A stretch of 64,000 bases of DNA, from contig JBBMOA010000005.1 of the NCBI GenBank assembly GCA_037954235.1, positions 62,001 through 126,000 on the forward strand. The letters run 5' to 3'. The notes under the pieces are model-generated. The model made no database searches, had not been told where the DNA came from, and saw only the letters and a list, made by a program, of their open reading frames with translations. The DNA is from Aulostomus chinensis (Eukaryota; Chordata; Actinopteri; Syngnathiformes; Aulostomidae). Below are positions 55,901-64,000 of the stretch, piece after piece (the first letter of the stretch is position 1; each line of letters begins with the position of its first letter). A program made the translations under genes and the position numbers.

Positions 55901-57115
55901 GACATGTTTAGACTTTCAGGAACTAAAAAGCTTTCTTTTGTTCGTAAAAATAAATTCTGTCCAATAAAAAACTGGACAAATGTAATGTTGCAGTCCCTGC
56001 ATTTTCCACAGTTAAACACATAATTCACAAAAGAATCTTCTGCGTGTGTGTTTTTCTTTTTCCTAAAACAGCTTAAAGGCTGAAAGGTCATCATTAGCAT
56101 CAGAGTGTATCCTCTTGTTCTCGCTCAATGGGTGCTGGCCAGCCAAACAGGTTCCCAGCCCCACATTGTTCCAGAGTGTGGCCACTGAAAGAGGCCAATG
56201 CAGAGAACCAACACTAATATGACTGTCTGCTGGCCGTCTCATGGTCTATTTTTGCAGAGAGCCGCGCGCCTGTTGTGTAAATCACTGGCAAGCCTCGGAA
56301 TCTCCAGATGACAGCAGACATGCAGAACCGGCGCAACTCTCCCACTGCTCATGCTGGCACGAGCACGAGAGGGGAAGTAGACAGTCGAACCAGTATCACA
56401 TGAGTGTTTTAATGTCATCCAAAGGGTTGTAGTGTCCGTATCTGCGAATGTGCCACCGATCAGAAAATACACAACATGAGAGGGACAGGAGGTCTCCAGC
56501 AGCTCTGCTGCAGCTCCGTCTCTGTTCCAGCGCATGTCAAGTAGAATTACATCATCATTTTTGGTGATAACTGAAAAGCAAACTCCACGTAAACAAACTT
56601 AGAAAAAGAAGAGAACTAAATATTTTCGACTGGTTCTGTAGTTTGAGGTACGCTTATTATAAAGAAAGTGATGATATACGACTTTTTGACATTAGTTTGT
56701 TCTCTTAAAATTGCATTTTTTATTGAACTGCAATTTTTGCCAATCGACACAATTTTACTGCAAAAACTCACATACAGTGAAGCCTCACAAATTATAGCGC
56801 AATTTTTGGGAGAAGCCGCTGCAAAATCAAGCTTTTTTGATCGCACAATCACAAAAACTCCTAAATCCTGGAGGGACTGGAACACATTTATGTAGGCATG
56901 CAGTATCCTGTAAGAGACAAATCAGGGATTATGTATTTGCAGATCGAAAATATGTATTAAAGCAAAACTAAAGCAGAAGATGAATGCAGCAGAGTAAAAA
57001 TCTTCTGGTGACACCCTGCAATTGAAGAAATGGGCGTGATCGTAGTGGATTCAGGGCACACCCCCAGGAGGAGGGGGGGGACTCCCAGTGGCTGGAAACT
57101 GGCTGGAGACCGACT
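55901..57115. other. No gene seen
   Basis: The 98-codon minus-strand frame at 56,239-56,535 is unassigned. 56,680-56,890 has the look of an old dispersed repeat but I cannot name it. Confidence 0.45.
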
Positions 57116-57176
57116 GGCAGCCGGATGGCAGCCGGATGGCAGCCGGATGGCAGCCGGATGGCAGCCGGATGGCAGG
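57114..57176 (+). repeat. 11-bp tandem repeat (ggatggcagcc), about 5 units
   Basis: Five near-perfect copies of cagccggatgg. Confidence 0.95.
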
Positions 57177-57880
57177 GGAAATTCTAGACGGCCAGATCTG
57201 TATGTTTGTTGGTGACCGTACTTCCTGGTGGATCCAGTTGGGTGTTGGGAACAGGTCTGGATTTGTAGCCGGGTCTGCACAGTGCTTGCCCAGGTGGTAG
57301 CGTCCTGGGTCTGTCCCTCACAGGTCCTAGGCTGTAGTGGTGCCTTGAGGCAGTGTATTTAGTTCATGGATATAAAAAGAGGAGGGGGTTGTAGTTTCAT
57401 AGTCCATGGGGGGTGGGTGGTGGAGCCCCCCACCATGACAGAAAACAATATCTATTTTTATCTTTATTCATCAAAAAGAAATTAAACCCCAAAAATGATA
57501 TGTCAAATGTTTTAATAGTAGTTTTTCCATTATTTTTCATTTGCACAGCTGGATGGTCGTCTTATTCATTGCTGGTGAAAATGCACTCTCACCCAATGTC
57601 AGACGGCCTCTGTCACAGAGCTGTGCTTTTATTACTGATGTTGTTTTGTGTTACGTCGGTGATGTCAGTCACCTGGCTGTTTCTGTTCTGTCTGTTTTTA
57701 CTGTGAAGCACTCTGTGTATTAGTACTGCGAAGAGGGCTATACAAATACAATTGTACTTCCTTTCCTTACTTACTATCAATGGAATCATTGGGAAAAGAA
57801 AGTCATCCTGTCAGATGAAGGCCAAATAGTTTTAGCTTCACGATGTTGAGGGAGGCTTTGTTTAGATGATTCTAGAACAG
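57177..57880. other. No gene; possible LINE tail at 57,690-57,765
   Basis: ctgtgaagcactctgtgtat then gagggctatacaaatacaat resembles the terminal hairpin and tail of L2/CR1 LINEs. Nothing else is recognised. Confidence 0.4.
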
Positions 57881-58110
57881 GGGTGTCCAAACTACGGCCC
57901 GCGGGCCCACTGCGGTCAGATTTTAATTGGCCCGCAGCATATTCTAAAAATATCATGGAACATGGCCCACACATGGAACTTGACTTTAACCTCTGAAGCA
58001 GCGCTGTACCGGTGGCGGTACAGCTCGTAAACAACGTCCGAAGAGGACGGATTTTAGCGGCAACAATGTATCCGATCATGTTGTACCTCATTCGAAACCT
58101 GGTGGTGTAA
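57880..58110 (+). mobile_element. hAT/Charlie-like terminal region
   Basis: cagg-ggtgtccaaactacgg followed by cccgcgggccc and tggcccgcagcatattc is the classical hAT-Charlie 5' end of vertebrates. Coding sequence is not visible and the 3' end was not located. Confidence 0.55.
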
Positions 58111-58955
58111 CGACTGAGAAACACCCAATCACGATGAATAACGTTACTTGTAGCTGGAGCTGAGTTAAAATGTTGCTAGGCAACCGGCAAGCAACACCCA
58201 CAAACTACCTTCATGCTCCCAACGTCATCACCTTCAAACTATCGGCATGAACTTAATCTGTAAGACTCCACGCAGTAGAATTTACTGTCTCCCTGCTGAA
58301 CTCTCATCTTCAGTGTGTCACTGGAGTGCTGGCACCACTCCACTCCTCGGTCGCCATGCTAACGTCCCCCTGTCCCTCCCTGTAGCTAGCAGCCAGTGTT
58401 GCTCCGATCTCCACGACACTCCTTCTCAGTCTCGGTGACGGTCTGCTGAACACGTCAGTAGCAGGCTGAGCCAATCAGGGCCTGGCTTGTTGAGCCGCAG
58501 GGCTGAAACCCCAACCAGACCCCAGTTTACAGAGCGGACCATGCATCACTCGATTGACACTTGACACCAGCCTATGAGATTATTTCAGAATATCAGGTAG
58601 ATATTCTTTTAGCCAATAAACAGACGAAAAAAACGGTACCGAGCATGAGGGGATCAGGTTTCATGGGCACCAACAGGAGGCTTGCGCACCGGCGTGCGTC
58701 AAGTTAGCTTGGCTGTGTAAAGCAGCGCTGTAGTCCTTGAAGCCGTGAACGTGGCAGAGCGAGAAAAGATGGCCAGGAAGGGATTTTTCGGCAGAGGAAG
58801 AGGCTGAAATGGTGCTTCAGCTGCCCGCTTCAGACACTCGGACACCTGCGGTTGACCGGGCAGACATCCAGCGGTGTTTGCAGGAGTGGACCCAGACTTG
58901 GAGCTATGAGGGACCGATCCAGATGTTCCAGATGTGTGTTCATGGACAAACAATA
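58111..58955. other. No gene recognised
   Basis: Frames at 58,247-58,438 and 58,699-58,953 are unassigned. They may belong to the hAT element. Confidence 0.35.
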
Positions 58956-58959
58956 AATA

Positions 58960-59125
58960 GTGACCTAGCCACTAACCACTGATGTAATTATTAAAATAAT
59001 GATAAATAATAATAATTCTTAATCTTAAAACATATTTTCAGATGAATATATTCGTCAAAACAAGTGTCTTTCATTTCATTTATTATTTAAAGGGTTAAAA
59101 AATAAAAAAGGAAAAACAAAAAGAG
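58960..59125 (-). repeat. AT-rich repeat, inverted partner of 34,665-34,835
   Basis: Reverse-complement match, including gatgaatatattcgtcaaaa and catttcatttattatttaaa. The telomere-like end of the partner is replaced by ctagccactaaccactg here. Confidence 0.8.
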
Positions 59126-59612
59126 GGGGTCCAGGTTCTGCCAGGTTCTGCCATTGTGGCTCCTGGTGCCACTGCCAGAGAGCCTCAGCTGCACACTGCA
59201 ACATTTCAACAGGAGACTGACATTCCTTCAAATGTCCTGACATCTGATTGCAGTGGTTCTGTTCCATATTGATATTTTACATCAATCACACAATGAAAGC
59301 TGCCTCAGCTGCTTTGAGACAGAGAACAAGCTAAGAGATCTGAAACCAGTCAAATATGCTTTTCTGTGTGCAGACCAGTGAGGGGCATGGAAGGGTATTT
59401 TACCACCAACACAGAACCCAGACTTTAGTCATGTGATGAGATGGAGACTCTGGTGATGAAGGTAATGGACAAAATGTGAATTGAAAGAGAACACGTTCAA
59501 AAATACCAACTAAACCAAATAAATGAACAAAGAAGCAGCACAAATGACCATTTCTTCTGCACAAATTTACTGGAATTAGACTGCATTTTTGGTCAGTGAG
59601 TAGATGAACGAG
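59126..59612. other. No gene seen
   Basis: Unique sequence of ordinary composition. Confidence 0.5.
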
Positions 59613-59876
59613 TGGGTGGAGCCATCCAGAGAGATTTTTTGACCTTCACCCTGAGGTGGGTGGAGCCATCCAGAGAGATTTTTTGACCCTCACCCTGAGG
59701 TGGGTGGAGCCATCCAGAGAGATTTTTTGACCTTCACCCTGAGGTGGGTGGAGCCATCCAGAGAGATTTTTTGACCCTCACCCTGAGGTGGGTGGAGCCA
59801 TCCAGAGAGATTTTTTGACCTTCACCCTGAGGTGGGTGGAGCCATCCAGAGAGATTTTTTGACCCTCACCCTCGCC
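59613..59876 (-). repeat. 44-bp minisatellite, inverted short array (6 units)
   Basis: Units read gggtggagccatccagagag then attttttgacc and ctcaccctgaggt, the reverse complement of the array at 48,360-51,225. Cttcacc and ctcaccc variants alternate strictly, so the true unit here is 88 bases. Confidence 0.95.
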
Positions 59877-60585
59877 TGTCTTGGACACCATGCAAACAAT
59901 TATGGAAGTGGTCACAGCTTGATATTTAAAAGGGTTTCAAGACTCAGCGCTCTTGTCTCACAAAGACTGTCACCATTATGACTGTGCCATTTGCTTCCAA
60001 AACAAAAACCTTGTTAAATCACTCAATGGGATAAGGTGCTCTTCATCTTCTATTCATCAGTAGACACTTTTTTCCCATCTCTGAAATAGTTTTCTGTCAC
60101 TTGTTTGTGTGTGAAACAGAAGAAAAAAAGCTTCATTTTTGATGTCAAGTATCTCCTGGCTCGTGTGTCTTTGGAGGACAGCTCATGGACAGAAAGACAG
60201 AACTTGCCTTCATTCTTTTCTAAGGCAGTGTCCCACCTGCAGACTCAGCTTGTTCTGCTCTGTGGGAATTTTGGAACCACATGTATATTTTTTTCCTTTC
60301 TGGACTTCTAGAAAGCATTTTTTTTCCAATTCCATTTCAATTCTTTTCACTGACCGGCTAGAAGCACTAATACGCTTTATGGTAGTGTTCTCTTGTTGTG
60401 GTTGTTTTGAGAAAAAAAAGCATTTTCTACTTTATTTTGTAACTGGCCTGTTGGAAATGTTATCGGTAGTATTTTCTTTGGCATGAAGGTTTGACATCCG
60501 CAGTACCACATGTATCATGAGAGAAGTGTCCGACATGTCACGGCAAGCCTGTTGCTGAATACAACCAATAATGGTTCATGTTTTG
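59877..60585. other. No gene seen
   Basis: Frames at 60,105-60,486 are unassigned. AT-rich in parts. Confidence 0.5.
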
Positions 60586-60587
60586 AA

Positions 60588-60788
60588 CCCCCAGCACCTT
60601 CGGGTGGTGGACCCAGCCCCCAGGAAAGACCGTGCATCGGTCTGCCTCCCACCACTTGGGGGGGAACATGAAATAATTAAGTTCACAACCTGCTGCCAGT
60701 GCACCCATTGTGTCCCCCTACGGTGACACATTCCTTGTCCCTAACCTAACTTTGGTGGGGGGATTCTTCCCCGAACTCCTAACCCTAA
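60588..60788 (+). repeat. Recurrent gggtggtggacc motif with flank
   Basis: cagcaccttcgggtggtgga followed by cccagcccccagg and gaccgtgcat matches 33,158-33,210 and parts of 30,275, 37,835 and, inverted, 6,148. It ends ctaaccctaagg immediately before the HDAC-like block. Confidence 0.6.
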
Positions 60789-61400
60789 GGCAGCGAGAGA
60801 TGGAGGAAGAGAAAAGAGAAGAGCTACAACAGCTCATACAAAAGAGTAAAAACCAGTAGTCCCCTAAGGCAGAAACATCAGGAGCACATCATGAAGAACC
60901 AGTCCACCCATGAGAGAGCTGTAAACAACCACAGCAGTCTCACACCCAGATACAGGCTACCTGTTCCAGACGTGTCCCCTAAGGTGCAGCCCCACCCTGT
61001 GACCAGCGTAAGGAACTGCTCCTGCGAAGGACAGTATCTGAACCAACTTTAAAGTTGAAGTTAAAGAAGCTCATCAGTACGAGGCCAAACCCATTGCAAC
61101 GTAAGATTAGTGCCCCTCCTGCCATCAAGCACAGGACAGAAACTCTGGATTCCTCTCCCAGCAGCACCCCAGCATCAGGGTGCAGCTCTCCCAACGACAG
61201 CCTCCACTCAGACAATGGGCCCTCCCACTGGCCCATGAGGCTCAGCGACTTCTGCTGAAGGATGGTAGATCTCCACTTCACCTTGCCCCCCAATCCAACT
61301 GCCATGCCCAACATCAGTGCTGGATTGGCTGCACAGGCGGACCTGCGAGGAGCCAGGTCCCTGGCAGTATCTGCTGTAAGAAAGAAAGAAAAAAAAGGAA
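60789..61400 (+). pseudogene. Class IIa histone deacetylase (HDAC7-like) N-terminal fragment
   Basis: Class IIa HDACs are MEF2-binding corepressors; this is their N-terminal regulatory part, not the deacetylase. Block one (60,789-60,859) reads REMEEEKREELQQLIQKSK then TAG, the end of the Gln/Glu-rich helix. Block two (60,985-61,258, with a frame shift at about 61,040) reads ELLLRRTVSEPTLKLK then RKISAPPAIKHRTETL, SSPSSTPASGCSSPNDS and an early TGA. In other frames EAQRLLLKDG and HFTLPPNPTAMPNISAGLAA continue to about 61,378. TVSEP and KISAPP sit where the conserved 14-3-3 phospho-serine sites lie. Similarity is closest to HDAC7. At least two stops and two shifts kill it. Confidence 0.75.
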
Positions 61401-61994
61401 AGAGACATTGAAGAAGGTATAGTGTGAGAAGAGTAGGAAGGGCAGACAGACAGCGTTGGAAGACCTAAGGTGGCAAAGGGGAGGTAAAAGGGACCCAGAA
61501 CATGTCAGGAAGCTGTGGCTGTGTTCTGGTCCTGCATGTTAACACTTGGCCCCTAAAGGTAGCGTCTGCTCCTGCTGACTCAGGGCAACATTGAGAATGT
61601 GGATGCCCCTGATAGAGGAGCAGGTCATGATGTTGCTAGATGAGCTTGCTGAGCAGAACAGTTTCCAGTCCCACTTGTCTGGCTTGTTGGCAGTGGACTG
61701 GTGGAGAGAGCAGCCCTGTTCTTGAATGAGCCCCATGCCCTCTTCCACTGAGCTGATAAAGTGATGCTATCAGACACATTGATCTCAAAGGGTTTCACCA
61801 GTCATCACCAGTAACCTGCAGTATCACGACTAACAACACCTAAATATTATATTCTGAACAAGGAGCTGTAGTTTGAATATCTCCTAAAGCAAACTGATTC
61901 TTTCTAAATGCTTTTGAAGGCGTGTTCTGCCCAAGTAGAACACATGATTTGTTGATCTGGAAGAAATAAAAATGGATGAAAACGTCCAGAACCT

Positions 61995-62013
61995 CTAACC
62001 CTAACCCTAACCC
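61995..62013 (+). repeat. Interstitial telomeric repeat, 3 units
   Basis: ctaaccctaaccctaaccc, three vertebrate telomere units, sits exactly between block sequence and the CA satellite, where copy B has 311 other bases. Confidence 0.95.
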
Positions 62014-62014
62014 G

Positions 62015-62015
<1 letters not shown>

Positions 62016-62051
<36 letters not shown>

Positions 62052-62792
62052 GTGTCACACATGCATCTGAACACACACACACGTGTCACACATGCATCTA
62101 AACACACACACCTCACACATGAATCTAAACAAACACGCACATACACACGTGTCACACATGCATCTGAACACACACACCTCACTCATGCATCTGAACACAC
62201 ACACGTGTCACATGAATCTGAACACGCACACACATACACACAAGTGTCACACATGCATCTAAACACACACATATACACACATACACACAAGTGTCACACA
62301 TGCATCTGAACACACACACACCTCAACATGCATCTAAACACACACACGTGTCACACATGCATCTAAACACACACACGTGTCACACATGCATCTGAACACA
62401 CACACACCTCACACATGCATCTAAACACACACACATACACACATGCATCTAAACACACACACACATACACATACACACAAGTGTCACACATGCATCTAAA
62501 CACACACACATACACACACGACACACATGCATCTAAACACACACACGTCACACATGCATCTGAACACACACATATACACACATACACACGTGTCACACAT
62601 GCATCTAAACACACACACATACACACATGCATCTAAACACACAAACATACACACATACACACGTGTCACACATGCATCTGAACACACACACAAGTGTCAC
62701 ACATGCATCTGAACACACACACATACACACAAGTGTCACACATGAATCTGAACACACGCACGTGTCACAAATGCATCTGAACACACACACAC
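62016..62792 (-). repeat. CA-rich satellite (complement of 46,204-47,632)
   Basis: Units of gtgtcacacatgcatctgaa followed by cacacac, about half the length of the copy B array. Confidence 0.95.
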
Positions 62793-63690
62793 GTTCTTGC
62801 CCACAGAGACTTTTCCTTTTTTACTGTTACTGTTTACTGTTTTTTACTGGTTTTGAACCAGTAACTGGTTTGATTTGCTTGACTGGTTGTTGTCTGTTGA
62901 ACTTCCAAATCCATATTTGGGTTCTGGCTTGTTCTTTTTTCATTTTGTGTTTGGATGAAAGTTCTGTTGCTGAAAAAAAGAGGTTTTGCCTTTTTCTTGA
63001 AGTAAACATCAGTTGGTCTAAAGTGACCCAAAAACCATGGATGTGACAATCGTTCATGATGTTAAGATGAATGAAGACATCAAACAGATTTATCTAAGAG
63101 GTCTGTTAATACCCCTCTATTTACTGATGTGATTTTCTTGAGGTTCATTTTACCATTTTTTTAACTGAAATCCAGGGTTTAGGGACTAAAAAAGACCCAG
63201 AGACCCACAACAAAAATAATAAACCAGTATTTCCATGGATAAGGAAGCCTAACAAGGTCACCAAGAGATGGAAACAACTTGGAGGATAGAAAATTGTTTC
63301 AGTTTATCTGACAGCTGATTGGAGACGTGGCTCAAAAGTGACCGTTACCATAGCGATGGGAACAGAAAGCTGACACAAGAGGAAGGTTCCAGCTCTGAAA
63401 AAGGACTTTGATCCAAATCTTGAACTGCCAGTAGAAATATCCTTTTGTATGTTGACCTTTGTTGACAGAAGTCACTGTAGCTTGGCAGTGAAGAGAATGG
63501 CTGCTAGCTTGACAAAGAACTGCACAAACCAGGTTCAAGCTGGACTTTGGACCCTGGTATCTGCAACGACTCCATCAACTCCTAATCTAGCAGCTCTGCT
63601 GGGTCCAACTATTTTACAGAACATTTGACAGACCTGTGGAGCAGTGAGGACACACAAGAGTGGACCTTTGCTATCTGGGTGTCCTCCAGT

Positions 63691-64000
63691 CAGGTGACTG
63701 AAGTCATCCGGTCAGGTGACTGAAGTCATCCGGTCAGGTGACTTAAGTCATCCAGTCACGTGACTGACGTCATCCGGTCAGGTGACTGAAGTCATCCGGT
63801 CAGGTGACTGAAGTCATCCGGTCAGGTGACTGAAGTCATGTCAGTCACGTGACTGAAGTCATCCGGTCAGGTGACTGAAGTCATCCGGTCACGTGACTGA
63901 AGTCATCCGGTCAGGTGACTGAAGTCATGTCAGTCACGTGACTGAAGTCATCCGGTCATGTGACTGAAGTCATCCGGTCAGGTGACTGAAATCATGTCAG
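63691..64000 (+). repeat. 22-bp satellite array, copy C (cut by window end)
   Basis: At least 14 units of the same 22-bp repeat as in A and B. One has acttaagtc and another gactgacgtc as private variants, so it is not simply the same DNA as copy A. Confidence 0.95.

Larger units (their letters stand above)
61576..64000 (+). repeat. Copy C of the duplicated block (runs off the window)
   Basis: Reverse complement of copy B from its minisatellite-side boundary: 61,576-61,990 pairs with 47,944-48,356, the CA satellite with the TG satellite, and 62,940-63,690 with 45,440-46,195. It differs by a telomeric insertion (61,995), a ~145-base piece (62,793-62,938) absent from B, a shorter CA satellite, and a different 22-bp array. 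Confidence 0.9.

Noticed and set aside
1..64000. Window as a circular or end-overlapping contig, because position 1 matches 63,479
   Set aside because: The 22-bp arrays following the match differ in length and variants, so these are diverged copies rather than the same DNA.

Overview
This window looks like a repeat-rich, gene-poor stretch of a teleost (probably percomorph) fish genome. The evidence is a typical teleost mobile-element set: L2/Maui-type LINEs, an L1/Tx1-type LINE, a Penelope-like element, a Harbinger element, hAT and Tc1 pieces. It also carries broken exons of vertebrate genes and many mini- and microsatellites. I found no intact multi-exon gene. The longest believable coding stretches are transposon remnants and single exons of decayed genes. 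All calls come from reading the sequence and from remembered family motifs; no database search was run.

Layout. 1-1035 is copy A of a duplicated block (22-bp satellite plus one-finger C2H2 frame). 1.3-8.0 kb holds L2-type LINE pieces, a CT minisatellite, a 131-bp tandem repeat and unclassified repeats. 8.4-9.85 kb is a decayed ZDHHC21-like palmitoyltransferase that still shows six exons; it is followed by a Tc1 scrap, a TCTCC array, a 2.2-kb minisatellite of CCAAT-containing 31/32-bp units, and a KMT5A-like SET fragment at 13.4-13.9 kb. 15.3-16.7 kb is another L2 LINE. 18.6-22.2 kb is a broken gene of the fish SAMD3-like family. 22.5-27.3 kb stacks an L1/Tx1 LINE, a hAT 3' end and an L2 LINE. 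28.8-39.5 kb is a mosaic of inverted repeats and stray exons: Notch-type EGF, MAP4K4/TNIK/MINK-type kinase, ARIH2. 39.8-41.3 kb is a Harbinger transposon.

44.1-48.36 kb is copy B of the duplicated block, inverted relative to A. A 2.9-kb minisatellite of 44-bp units follows. 51.8-52.4 kb has two intact-looking C-terminal SAMD3-family exons, 52.8-54.5 kb a Penelope-like element with a hammerhead-like motif, 54.7 kb a MIB1 exon, and 60.8-61.4 kb a class IIa histone deacetylase (HDAC7-like) fragment. 61.58-64.0 kb is copy C, inverted relative to B and in the same orientation as A.

How it fits together. Copies B and C, with opposed arrays of the same 44-bp minisatellite, form a large interrupted palindrome. 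Copy A near the left edge shows the block is amplified further. A short telomeric repeat sits exactly where copy C has lost about 310 bp present in copy B. The palindrome, interstitial telomeric repeats, satellites and single-exon debris together suggest a subtelomeric, heterochromatic or sex-linked ampliconic region; that is inference.
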